Source: Cladorhizidae sp. MBARI D1340-BT2
Lineage: Eukaryota > Porifera > Demospongiae > Poecilosclerida > Cladorhizidae
DNA: 64,000 nucleotides
NCBI GenBank assembly: GCA_028752905.1
Contig: JAQNBH010000003.1
Coordinates: 38,314,472 to 38,378,471, forward strand
Reading direction: 5' to 3'
Shown here: piece after piece, positions 42,071 to 55,530 of the stretch
Layout: each line of letters opens with the position of its first letter
Position numbering within the stretch: the stretch's first letter is position 1
The notes under the pieces: generated by a model
Seen by the model: only the letters and a program-made list of their open reading frames with translations
What the model was told of the DNA's origin: nothing
The model's database searches: none
Translations under genes and position numbers: made by a program

Positions 42071-43999
42071 GGTTATATACCTAGAATGGTTATACACCTA
42101 GCATGGCTATACAATTAGCATGGTTATACACCTAGCATGGTTATATACCTAGCATAGTTATACACCTAGCATGGTTATACACCTAGCATGGTTATATACC
42201 TAGCATGGTTATATACCTAGCATGGTTATATACCTAGCATGGTTATATACCTAGCATAGTTATACACCTAGCATGGTTATACACCTAGCATGGTTATATA
42301 CCTAGCATGGTTATACACCTAGCATGGTTATATACCTAGCTTGGTTATACACCTAGCATGGTTATAATTATACCTAGCTTATATACCTAGCGTGGTTATA
42401 CACCTAGCATGGTTATATACCTAGCATGGTTATACACCTAGCATGCTTATACAATTAGCATGGTTATATACCTAGCATGGTTATATACCTAGCATAGTTA
42501 TACACTTAGCATGGTTATACACCTATCATGGTTATATACCTAGCATGGTTATATACCTAGCATGGTTATATAACTAGCATGGTTATATACCTAGCATAGT
42601 TATACACCTAGCATGGTTATACAATTAGCATGGTTATACACCTAGCATGGTTATATACCTAGCATAGTTATACACCTAGCATGGTTATACACTGAGCATG
42701 GTTATATACCTAGCATGGTTATATACCTAGCATGGTTATATACCTAGCATGGTTATACACCTAGCATGGTTATATACCTAGTATGGTTATATACTTAGCA
42801 TGGTTATATACCTAGCATGGTTATATATCTGGCATAGTTATACACCTAGCATGGTTATACAATTAGCATGGTTATACACCTAGCATGGTTATATACCTAG
42901 CATGGTTATATACCTAGCATGGTTATATACCTAGCATGGTTATACACCTAGCATGGTTATATACCTAGCATGGTTATATACCTAGCATGGTTATATACCT
43001 AGCATGGTTATATACCTAGCATATTTATACACCTTGCATGGTTATACAATTAACATGGTTATACACCTAACATGGTTATATACCTAGCATAGCTATACAC
43101 CTAGCATGGTTATACACCTAGCATGGTTATATACCTAGCATGGTTATATACCTAGCATGGTTATATACCTAGCATGGTTATATACCTAGCATGGTTATAC
43201 ACCTAGCATGGTTATATACCTAGCATGGTTATATACCTAGCATGGTTATATACCTAGCATGGTTATATACCTAGAATGGTTATACACCTAGCATGGCTAT
43301 ACAATTAGCATGGTTATACACCTAGTATGGTTATATACCTAGCATAGTTATACACCTAGCATGGTTATACACCTAGCATGGTTATATACCTAGCATGGTT
43401 ATATACCTAGCATGGTTATATACCTAGCATGGTTATATACCTAGCATAGTTATACACCTAGCATGGTTATACACCTAGCATGGTTATATACCTAGCATGA
43501 TTATACACCTAGCATGGTTATATACCTAGCTTGGTTATACACCTAGCATGGTTATAATTATACCTAGCATGGTTATATACCTAGCGTGGTTATACACCTA
43601 GCATGGTTATATACCTAGCTTGGTTATACACCTAGCATGGTTATAATTATACCTAGCATGGTTATATACCTAGCGTGGTTATACACCTAGCATGGTTATA
43701 TACCTAGCATGGTTATACACCTAGCATGGTTATACACCTAGCATGGTTATATACCTAGCATGGTTATATACCTAGCATGGTTATACAATTAGCATGGTTA
43801 TACACCTAGCATGGTTATATACCTAGCATAGTTATACACCTAGCATGGTTATACACCTAGCATGGTTATATACCTAGCATGGTTATATACTTAGCATGGT
43901 TATATACCTAGCATGGTTATATACCTAGCATGGTTATATACCTAGCATGGTTATACACCTAGCATGGTTATATACCTAGCATGTTTATATACCTAGCAT

Positions 44000-46900
44000 G
44001 GTCATACACCTAGCATGGTTATATACTTAGAATGGTTATATACCTAGCATGGTTATATATCTAGCATGGTTATATACCTAGCATAGTTATACACCTAGCA
44101 TGGTTATACAATTAGCATGGTTATACACCTAGCATGGTTATATACCTAGCATAGTTATACACCTAGTATGGTTATACACCTAGCATGGTTATATACCTAG
44201 CATGGTTATATACCTAGCATGATTATATACCTAGCATGATTATATACCTAGCATAGTTATACACCTAGCATGGTTATACAATTAGCATGGTTATACACCT
44301 AGCATGGTTATACACCTAGCATGGTTATATATCTAGCATGGTTATACACCTAGCATGGTTATACACCTAGCATGGTTATACAATTAGCATGGTTATACAC
44401 CTAGCATGGTTATATACCTAGCATGGTTATACACCTAGCATGGTTATACACCTAGCATGGTTATATACCTAGCATGGTTATATACCTAGCATTGTTATAC
44501 ACCTAGCATGCTTATACAATTAGCATTGTTATACACCTAGCCTGGTTATATACCTAGCATAGTTATACACTTAGCATGGTTATACACCTATCATGGTTAT
44601 ATACCTAGCATGGTTATATACCTAGCATGGTTATATACCTAGCATGGTTATATACCTAGCATGGTTATATACCTAGTATAGTTATACACCTAGCATGCTT
44701 ATACAATTAACATTGTTATACAACTAGCATGGTTATATACCTAGCATAGTTATACACTTAGCATGGTTATACACCTATCATGGTTATATACCTAGCATGG
44801 TTATATACCTAGCATGGTTATATACCTAGCATGGTTATATACCTAGCATGGTTATATACCTAGCATGGTTATATACCTAGCATGGTATATACCTAGCATA
44901 GTTATACACCTAGCATGCTTATACAATTAGCATTGTTATACACCTATCATGGTTATATACCTAGCATGGTTATATACCTAGCATGGTTATATACCTAGCA
45001 TGGTTATATACCTATACACCTAGCATGGTTATACAATTAGCATGGGTATACACCTAGCATGGTTATATACCTAGCATAGTTATACACCTAGCATGGTTAT
45101 ACACCTAGCATGGTTATATACCTAGCATGGTTATATACCTAGCATGGTTATATACCTAGCATGTTTATACACCTAGCATGGTTATATACCTAGCATGGTT
45201 ATATACCTAGCACGGTTATATACCTAGCATGGTTATATACCTAGCATAGTTATACACCTAGCATGGTTATACAATTAGCATGGTTATACATCTAGCATGG
45301 TTATATACCTAGCATGGTTATAGACCTAGCATGGTTATATACCTAGCATGGTTATACACCTAGCATGGTGATATACCTAGCATGGTTATATACCTAGCAT
45401 GGTTATATACCTAGCATGGTTATATACCTAGCATAGTTATACACCTAGCATGGTTATACAATTAGCATGGTTATATACCTAGCATGGTTATATACCTAGC
45501 ATAGTTATACACATAGCATGGTTATACAATTAGCATGGTTATACACCTAGCATGGTTATATACCTAGCATAGTTATACACCTAGCATGGTTATACACCGA
45601 GCATGGTTATATACCTAGCATGGTTATATACCTAGCATGGTTATATACCTAGCATGGTTATACACCTAGCATGGTTATATACCTAGCATGGTTATATACC
45701 TAGCATGGTTATATACCTAGCATGGTTATATACCTAGCATAATTATACACCTAGCATGGTTATACAATTAACATGGTTATACACCTAACATGGTTATATA
45801 CCTAGCATAGCTATACACCTAGCATGGTTATACACCTAGCATGGTTATATACCTAGCATGGTTATATACCTAGCATGGTTATATACCTAGCATGGTTATA
45901 TACCTAGCATGGTTATACACCTAGCATGGTTATATACCTAGCATGGTTATATACCTAGCATGGTTATATACCACTTGGTTATATACCTAGAATGGTTATA
46001 CACCTAGCATGGCTATACAATTAGCATGGTTATACACCTAGCATGGTTATATACCTAGCATAGTTATACACCTAGCATGGTTATACACCTAGCATGGTTA
46101 TATACCTAGCATGGTTATATACCTAGCATGGTTATATACCTAGCATGGTTATATACCTAGCATAGTTATACACCTAGCATGGTTATACACCTAGCATGGT
46201 TATATACCTAGCATGGTTATACACCTAGCATGGTTATATACCTAGCTTGGTTATACACCTAGCATGGTTATAATTATACCTAGCTTATATACCTAGCGTG
46301 GTTATACACCTAGCATGGTTATATACCTAGCATGGTTATACACCTAGCATGCTTATACAATTAGCATGGTTATATACCTAGCATGGTTATATACCTAGCA
46401 TAGTTATACACTTAGCATGGTTATACACCTATCATGGTTATATACCTAGCATGGTTATATACCTAGCATGGTTATATAACTAGCATGGTTATATACCTAG
46501 CATAGTTATACACCTAGCATGGTTATACAATTAGCATGGTTATACACCTAGCATGGTTATATACCTAGCATAGTTATACACCTAGCATGGTTATACACTG
46601 AGCATGGTTATATACCTAGCATGGTTATATACCTAGCATGGTTATATACCTAGCATGGTTATACACCTAGCATGGTTATATACCTAGTATGGTTATATAC
46701 TTAGCATGGTTATATACCTAGCATGGTTATATATCTGGCATAGTTATACACCTAGCATGGTTATACAATTAGCATGGTTATACACCTAGCATGGTTATAT
46801 ACCTAGCATGGTTATATACCTAGCATGGTTATATACCTAGCATGGTTATACACCTAGCATGGTTATATACCTAGCATGGTTATATACCTAGCATGGTTAT

Positions 46901-47905
46901 ATACCTAGCATGGTTATATACCTAGCATATTTATACACCTTGCATGGTTATACAATTAACATGGTTATACACCTAACATGGTTATATACCTAGCATAGCT
47001 ATACACCTAGCATGGTTATACACCTAGCATGGTTATATACCTAGCATGGTTATATACCTAGCATGGTTATATACCTAGCATGGTTATATACCTAGCATGG
47101 TTATACACCTAGCATGGTTATATACCTAGCATGGTTATATACCTAGCATGGTTATATACCTAGCATGGTTATATACCTAGAATGGTTATACACCTAGCAT
47201 GGCTATACAATTAGCATGGTTATACACCTAGTATGGTTATATACCTAGCATAGTTATTCACCTAGCATGGTTATACACCTAGCATGGTTATATACCTAGC
47301 ATGGTTATATACCTAGCATGGTTATATACCTAGCATGGTTATATACCTAGCATAGTTATACACCTAGCATGGTTATACACCTAGCATGGTTATATACCTA
47401 GCATGATTATACACCTAGCATGGTTATATACCTAGCTTGGTTATACACCTAGCATGGTTATAATTATACCTAGCATGGTTATATACCTAGCGTGGTTATA
47501 CACCTAGCATGGTTATATACCTAGCTTGGTTATACACCTAGCATGGTTATAATTATACCTAGCATGGTTATATACCTAGCGTGGTTATACACCTAGCATG
47601 GTTATATACCTAGCATGGTTATACACCTAGCATGGTTATACACCTAGCATGGTTATATACCTAGCATGGTTATATACCTAGCATGGTTATACAATTAGCA
47701 TGGTTATACACCTAGCATGGTTATATACCTAGCATAGTTATACACCTAGCATGGTTATACACCTAGCATGGTTATATACCTAGCATGGTTATATACTTAG
47801 CATGGTTATATACCTAGCATGGTTATATACCTAGCATGGTTATATACCTAGCATGGTTATACACCTAGCATGGTTATATACCTAGCATGTTTATATACCT
47901 AGCAT
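44000..47905 (+). repeat. 3,906-bp higher-order unit, second copy
   Basis: This is the second tandem copy, with all the unusual junctions of the first at +3,906 (44884, 45002, 45962). The 1,190-bp basic unit is 45990-47179. Private variants include CATAATTATACACC near 45738, ACACATAGC near 45509 and AGTTATTCACC near 47262. It ends at a GGTCATATACC monomer followed by CTTGG, the sequence normal elsewhere, instead of TATACTTAGAATGG. Confidence 0.87.
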
Positions 47906-50900
47906 GGTCATATACCTAGCTTGGTTATACACCTAGCATGGTTATAATTATACCTAGCATGGTTATATACCTAGCGTGGTTATACACATAGCATGGTTAT
48001 ATACCTAGCATGGTTATACACCTAGCATGGTTAAGCAATTAGCATGGTTATACAGCTAGCATGGTTATATACATAGCATAGTTATACACCTAGTATGGTT
48101 ATACACCTAGCATGGTTATATACCTAGCATGGTTATATAACTAGCATGGTTATATACCTAGCATGATTATATACCTAGCATAGTTATACACCTAGCATGG
48201 TTATACAATTAGCATGGTTATACACCTAGCATGGTTATATACCTAGCATGGTTATATACCTAGCATAGTTATACACCTAGCATGGTTATACACCTAGCAT
48301 GTTTATACACCTAGCATGGTTATATACCTAGCATGGTTATATACCTAGCATGGTTATATACCTAGCATGGTTATATACCTAGCATGGTTATATACCTAGC
48401 ATAGTTATACACCTAGCATGGTTATACAATTAGCATGGTTATACACCTAGCATGGTTATACACCTAGCATGGTTATACACCTAGCATGGTTATATACCTA
48501 GCATGGTTATATACCTAGCATTGTTATACACCTAGCATGCTTATACAATTAGCATTGTTATACACCTAGCCTGGTTATATACCTAGCATAGTTATACACT
48601 TAGCATGGTTATACATCTATCATGGTTATATACCTAGCATGGTTATATACCTAGCATGGTTATATACCTAGCATGGTTATATACCTAGCATGGTTATATA
48701 CCTAGCATAGTTATACACCTAGCATGCTTATACAATTAACATTGTTATACACCTAGCATGGTTATATACCTAGCATAGTTATACACTTAGCATGGTTATA
48801 CACCTATCATGGTTATATACCTAGCATGGTTATATACCTAGCATGGATACCTAGCATGGTTATATACCTAGCATGGTTATATACCTAGCATGATTATACA
48901 CCTAGCATGGTTATATACCTAGCTTGGTTATACACCTAGCATGGTTATAATTATACCTAGCATGGTTATATACCTAGCATGGTTATACACCTAGCATGGT
49001 TATATACCTAGCTTGGTTATACACCTAGCATGGTTATAATTATACCTAGCATGGTTATATACCTAGCGTGGTTATACACCTAGCATGGTTATATACCTAG
49101 CATGGTTATACACCTAGCATGGTTATACACCTAGCATGGTTATATACCTAGCATGGTTATATACCTAGCATGGTTATACAATTAGCATGGTTATACACCT
49201 AGCATGGTTATATACCTAGCATAGTTATACACCTAGCATGGTTATACACCTAGCATGGTTATATACCTAGCATGGTTATATACTTAGCATGGTTATATAC
49301 CTAGCATGGTTATATACCTAGCATGGTTATATACCTAGCATGGTTATACACCTAGCATGGTTATATACCTAGCATGTTTATATACCTAGCATGGTCATAT
49401 ACCTAGCTTGGTTATACACCTAGCATGGTTATAATTATACCTAGCATGGTTATATACCTAGCGTGGTTATACACATAGCATGGTTATATACCTAGCATGG
49501 TTATACACCTAGCATGGTTAAGCAATTAGCATGGTTATACAGCTAGCATGGTTATATACATAGCATAGTTATACACCTAGTATGGTTATACACCTAGCAT
49601 GGTTATATACCTAGCATGGTTATATAACTAGCATGGTTATATACCTAGCATGATTATATACCTAGCATAGTTATACACCTAGCATGGTTATACAATTAGC
49701 ATGGTTATACACCTAGCATGGTTATATACCTAGCATGGTTATATACCTAGCATAGTTATACACCTAGCATGGTTATACACCTAGCATGGTTATACACCTA
49801 GCATGGTTATATACCTAGCATGGTTATATACCTAGCATGGTTATATACCTAGCATGGTTATATACCTAGCATGGTTATATACCTAGCATAGTTATACACC
49901 TAGCATGGTTATACAATTAGCATGGTTATACACCTAGCATGGTTATATACCTAGCATGGTTATATACCTAGCATAGTTATACACCTATCATGGTTATACA
50001 ATTAGCATGGTTATACACCTAGCATGGTTATATACCTAGCATGGTTATATACCTAGCATAGTTATACACCTAGCATGGTTATACACCTAGCATGGTTATA
50101 CACCTAGCATGGTTATATACCTAGCATGGTTATATACCTAGCATTAGCATGGTTATATACCTAGCATAGTTATACACCTAGCATGCTTATACAATTAGCA
50201 TGGTTATATACCTAGCATGGTTATATACCTAGCATAGTTATACACCTAGCATGGTTATACACCTATCATGGTTATATACCTAGCATGGTTATATACCTAG
50301 CATGGTTATATACCTAGCATGGTTATATACCTAGCATAGTTATACACCTAGCATGTTTATACAATTAGCATGGTTATACACCTAGCATGGTTATATACCT
50401 AGCATAGTTATACACCTAGCATGGTTATACACTGAGCATGGTTATATACCTAGCATGGTTATATACCTAGCATGGTTATATACCTAGCATGGTTATACAC
50501 CTAGCATGGTTATATACCTAGTATGGTTATATACCTAGCATGGTTATATACCTAGCATGGTTATATATCTGGCATAGTTATACACCTAGCATGGTTATAC
50601 AATTAGCATGGTTATACACCTAGCATGGTTATATACCTAGCATGATTATATACCTAGCATAGTTATACACCTAGCATGGTTATACAATTAGCATGGTTAT
50701 ACACCTTGCATGGTTATATACGTAGCATGGTTATATACCTAGCATACTTATACACCTAGCATGGTTATACACCTAGCATGGTTATACACCTAGCATGGTT
50801 ATATACCTAGCATGGTTATATACCTAGCATGGTTATATACCTAGCATGGTTATATACCTAGTATGGTTATATACCTAGCATGGTTATATACCTAGCATGG

Positions 50901-52418
50901 TTATATATCTGGCATAGTTATACACCTAGCATGGTTATACAATTAGCATGGTTATACACCTAGCATGGTTATATACCTAGCATGGTTATATACCTAGCAT
51001 GGTTATATACCTAGCATGGTTATACACCTAGCATGGTTATATACCTAGCATGGTTATATACCTAGCATGGTTATATACCTAGCATGGTTATATACCTAGC
51101 ATATTTATACACCTAGCATGGTTATACAATTAACATGGTTATACACCTAACATGGTTATATACCTAGCATAGCTATACACCTAGCATGGTTATACACCTA
51201 GCATGGTTATATACCTAGCATGGTTATATACCTAGCATGGTTATATACCTAGCATGGTTATATACCTAGCATGGTTATACACCTAGCATGGTTATATACC
51301 TAGCATGGTTATATACCTAGCATGGTTATATACCTAGCATGGTTATATACCTAGAATGGTTATACACCTAGCATGGCTATACAATTAGCATGGTTATACA
51401 CCTAGCATGGTTATATACCTAGCATAGTTATACACCTAGCATGGTTATACACCTAGCATGGTTATATACCTAGCATGGTTATATACCTAGCATGGTTATA
51501 TACCTAGCATGGTTATATACCTAGCATAGTTATACACCTAGCATGGTTATACACCTAGCATGGTTATATACCTAGCATGGTTATACACCTAGCATGGTTA
51601 TATACCTAGCTTGGTTATACACCTAGCATGGTTATAATTATACCTAGCTTATATACCTAGCGTGGTTATACACCTAGCATGGTTATATACCTAGCATGGT
51701 TATACACCTAGCATGCTTATACAATTAGCATGGTTATATACCTAGCATGGTTATATACCTAGCATAGTTATACACTTAGCATGGTTATACACCTATCATG
51801 GTTATATACCTAGCATGGTTATATACCTAGCATGGTTATATAACTAGCATGGTTATATACCTAGCATAGTTATACACCTAGCATGGTTATACAATTAGCA
51901 TGGTTATACACCTAGCATGGTTATATACCTAGCATAGTTATACACCTAGCATGGTTATACACTGAGCATGGTTATATACCTAGCATGGTTATATACCTAG
52001 CATGGTTATATACCTAGCATGGTTATACACCTAGCATGGTTATATACCTAGTATGGTTATATACCTAGCATTGTTATATACCTAGCATGGTTATATATCT
52101 GGCATAGTTATACACCTAGCATGGTTATACAATTAGCATGGTTATACACCTAGCATGGTTATATACCTAGCATGGTTATATACCTACCATGGTTATATAC
52201 CTAGCATGGTTATACACCTAGCATGGTTATATACCTAGCATGGTTATATACCTAGCATGGTTATATACCTAGCATGGTTATATACCTAGCATATTTATAC
52301 ACCTTGCATGGTTATACAATTAACATGGTTATACACCTAACATGGTTATATACCTAGCATAGCTATACACCTAGCATGGTTATACACCTAGCATGGTTAT
52401 ATACCTAGCATGGTTATA
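47906..52418 (+). repeat. displaced copy of the 31.5-36.4 kb segment
   Basis: From here to the gap the landmark order repeats that of about 31510-36440. The offset is about 16,392 bp up to the ACGTAG landmark (34329 and 50721) and 15,978 bp after it (CTAGAATGG 35376 and 51354; AATT insert 35652 and 51630; CCTACCATGG 36205 and 52183), so this copy lacks about 414 bp, including the TAGCAT remnant found at 34575. GGTTAAGC monomers are at 48029 and 49516. The segment is cut by the N run. Confidence 0.82.
48845..48857 (+). repeat. 13-bp truncated monomer
   Basis: The monomer reads GGATACCTAGCAT, lacking TTAT. I saw no other copy. It explains why the two GGTTAAGC landmarks around it are 1,487 bp apart instead of 1,491. 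Confidence 0.9.
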
Positions 52419-52518
52419 NNNNNNNNNNNNNNNNNNNNNNNNNNNNNNNNNNNNNNNNNNNNNNNNNNNNNNNNNNNNNNNNNNNNNNNNNNNNNNNNNN
52501 NNNNNNNNNNNNNNNNNN
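52419..52518. other. assembly gap, 100 N
   Basis: There are exactly 100 undetermined bases, the conventional placeholder for a gap of unknown length. The satellite is present on both sides in the same orientation: the left side stops inside a monomer after GGTTATA and the right side resumes with TATATACCTAG. The variant composition of the array changes across the gap, so the missing piece may be much larger than 100 bp and the join may not be truly adjacent. Confidence 0.98.
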
Positions 52519-54340
52519 TATATACCTAGCATGGTTATACACCTAGCATGGTTATATACCTAGCATGGTTATATACCTAGCATGGTTATATACCTAGCAT
52601 GGTTATATACCTAGCATATTTATACACCTAGCATGGTTATACAATTAACATGGTTATACACCTAACATGTTTATATACCTAGCATAGCTATACACCTAGC
52701 ATGGTTATACAACTAGCATGGTTATATACCTAGCATGGTTATATACCTAGCATGGTTATATACCTAGCATGGTTATATACCTAGCATGGTTATACACCTA
52801 GCATGGTTATATATCTAACATGGTTATATACCTAGCATGGTTATATACCTAGCATGGTTATACACCTAGCATGGTTATATACCTAGCATGGTTATATATC
52901 TGGCATAGTTATACACCTAGCATGGTTATACAATTAGCATGGTTATATACCTAGCATGGTTATATACCTAGCATAGTTATACACCTAGCATGGTTATACA
53001 CCTAGCATGGTTATACACCTAGCATGGTTATATACCTAGCATGGTTATATACCTAGCATTAGCATGGTTATATACCTAGCATAGTTATACACCTAGCATG
53101 CTTATACAATTAGCATGGTTATATACCTAGCATGGTTATATACCTAGCATGGTTATACACCTAGCATGGTTATATACCTAGCATGGTTATATACCTAGCA
53201 TGGTTATATACCTAGCATGGTTATATACCTAGCATATTTATACACCTAGCATGGTTATACAATTAACATGGTTATACACCTAACATGGTTATATACCTAG
53301 CATAGCTATACACCTAGCATGGTTATACAACTAGCATGGTTATATACCTAGCATGGTTATATACCTAGCATGGTTATATACCTAGCATGGTTATATACCT
53401 AGCATGGTTATACACCTAGCATGGTTATATATCTAACATGGTTATATACCTAGCATGGTTATATACCTAGCATGGTTATACACCTAGCATGGTTATATAC
53501 CTAGCATGGTTATATATCAGGCATAGTTATACACCTAGCATGGTTATACAATTAGCATGGTTATACACCTAGCATGGTTATATATCTAACATGGTTATAT
53601 ACCTAGCATGGTTATATACATAGCATGGTTATACACCTAGCATGGTTATATACCTAGCATGGTTATATACCTAGCATAGTTATACACCTAGCATGGTTAT
53701 ATACCTAGTATGGTTATATACCTAGCATGGTTATATACCTAGCATGGTTATACACCTAGCATGGTTATATACCTAGCATGGTTATATACCTAGCATTAGC
53801 ATGGTTATATACCTAGCATAGTTATACACCTAGCATGCTTATACAATTAGCATGGTTATATACCTAGCATGGTTATATACCTAGCATGGTTATACACCTA
53901 GCATGGTTATATACCTAGCATGGTTATATACCTAGCATGGTTATACACCTAGCATGGTTATATACCTAGCATGATTATATATCTAGCATGGTTATATACC
54001 TAGCATGGTTATATACCTAGCATGGTTATATACCTAGCATGGTTATATACCTAGCATAGTTATACACCTAGCATGGTTATATACCTAGTATGGTTATATA
54101 CCTAGCATGGTTATATACCTAGCATGGTTATATATCTGGCATAGTTATACACCTAGCATGGTTATACAATTAGCATGGTTATACACCTAGCATGGTTATA
54201 TATCTAACATGGTTATATACCTAGCATGGTTATATACCTAGCATGGTTATACACCTAGCATGGTTATATACCTAGCATGGTTATACACCTAGCATGGTTA
54301 TATACCTAGCATGGTTATATACCTAGCATAGTTATACACC
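52519..54340 (+). repeat. right array, 618-bp and 737-bp spaced repeats
   Basis: Landmarks recur at short distances here: ATATCTAACATGG at 52815 and 53433 (618 bp), and the TAGCAT remnant at 53060 and 53797 (737 bp). TTAACATGG, CTAACATGG and ACAACTAGCATGG monomers occur in the same order in each. The segment looks like several partial overlapping duplications; I cannot set clean unit boundaries. Confidence 0.6.
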
Positions 54341-55530
54341 TAGCGTGGTTATACACCTAGCATGGTTATATACCTAGCATGGTTATATACCTAGCATGGT
54401 TATATACCTAGCATAGTTATACACCTAGCATGGTTATATACCTAGTATGGTTATATACCTAGCATGGTTATATACCTAGCATGGTTATATATCTGGCATA
54501 GTTATACACCTAGCATGGTTATACAATTAGCATGGTTATACACCTAGCATGGTTATATATCTAACATGGTTATATACCTAGCATGGTTATATACCTAGCA
54601 TGGTTATACACCTAGCATGGTTATATACCTAGCATGGTTATACACCTAGCATGGTTATATACCTAGCATGGTTATATACCTAGCATATTTATACACCTAG
54701 CATGGTTATACAATTAACATGGTTATACACCTAGCATGATTATATACCTAGCATGGTTATATACCTAGCATGGTTATATACCTAGCATGGTTATATACCT
54801 AGCATAGTTATACACCTAGCATGGTTATACAATTAGCATGGTTATACACCTAGCATGGTTATATACCTAGCATAGTTATACACCTAGCATGGTTATACAC
54901 CGAGCATGGTTATATACCTAGCATGATTATATATCTAGCATGGTTATATACCTAGCATGGTTATATATCTGGCATAGTTATACACCTAGCATGGTTATAC
55001 AATTAGCATGGTTATACACCTAGCATGGTTATATACCTAGCATGGTTATATACCTAGCATGGTTATATACCTAGCATGGTTATACACCTAGCATGGTTAT
55101 ATACCTAGCATGGTTATATACCTAGCATGGTTATATAACTAGCATGGTTATATACCTAGTATATTTATACACCTAGCATGGTTATACAATTAACATGGTT
55201 ATACACCTAACATGGTTATATACCTAGCATAGCTATACACCTAGCATGGTTATACACCTAGCATGGTTATATACCTAGCATGGTTATATATCTGGCATAG
55301 TTATACACCTAGCATGGTTATACAATTAGCATGGTTATACACCTAGCATGGTTATATACCTAGCATGGTTATATACCTAGCATGGTTATATACCTAGCAT
55401 GGTTATACACCTAGCATGGTTATATACCTAGCATGGTTATACACCTAGCATGGTAATACAATTAGCATGGTTATACACCTGGCATGGTTATATACCTAGA
55501 TTGGTTATACAATTAGCATGGTTATACACC
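54341..55530 (+). repeat. about 1.19-kb higher-order unit, first copy
   Basis: The unit begins at a CTAGCGTGG monomer and repeats 1,190 bp later. Landmarks are ATATCTAACATGG (54561 and 55745), CACCGAG (54898 and 56082), CTAGTATATTT (55156 and 56340) and CCTGGCATGG followed by CTAGATTGG (55478 and 56662). From 54561 on the offset is 1,184 bp, because the second copy has a truncated monomer at 55588. Confidence 0.84.

Larger units (their letters stand above)
40094..43999 (+). repeat. 3,906-bp higher-order unit, first copy
   Basis: The unit is bounded by the GGTCATACACC monomer followed by TATACTTAGAATGG, at 40094 and 44000. Distinctive junctions recur at exactly +3,906 bp: a 16-bp monomer lacking one T (40978), a 9-bp deletion fusing two monomers (41096), and a CCACTTGG junction (42056). 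CACCGAG (41689) is also shared, and CTAGAATGG landmarks at 42084 and 43274 enclose a 1,190-bp basic unit. Confidence 0.88.
1..52418 (+). repeat. 17-bp tandem satellite array, left part
   Basis: This stretch is an unbroken head-to-tail array of a 17-bp monomer, consensus GGTTATATACCTAGCAT, with the second common form carrying TATACACC in place of TATATACC. Every line reads in the same orientation; I saw no inverted segment and no inserted unique DNA. Nearly every monomer contains CTAG and CATG, both 4-bp palindromes, so enzymes cutting there would give a 17-bp ladder. The consensus has no CpG; CpG appears only in variants such as AGCGTGG, ACGTAG and CCTCGC. The array continues past the left edge of the window, so its true start is not visible. 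It is non-coding satellite DNA; host, chromosomal position and function cannot be read from the sequence. Confidence 0.98.
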
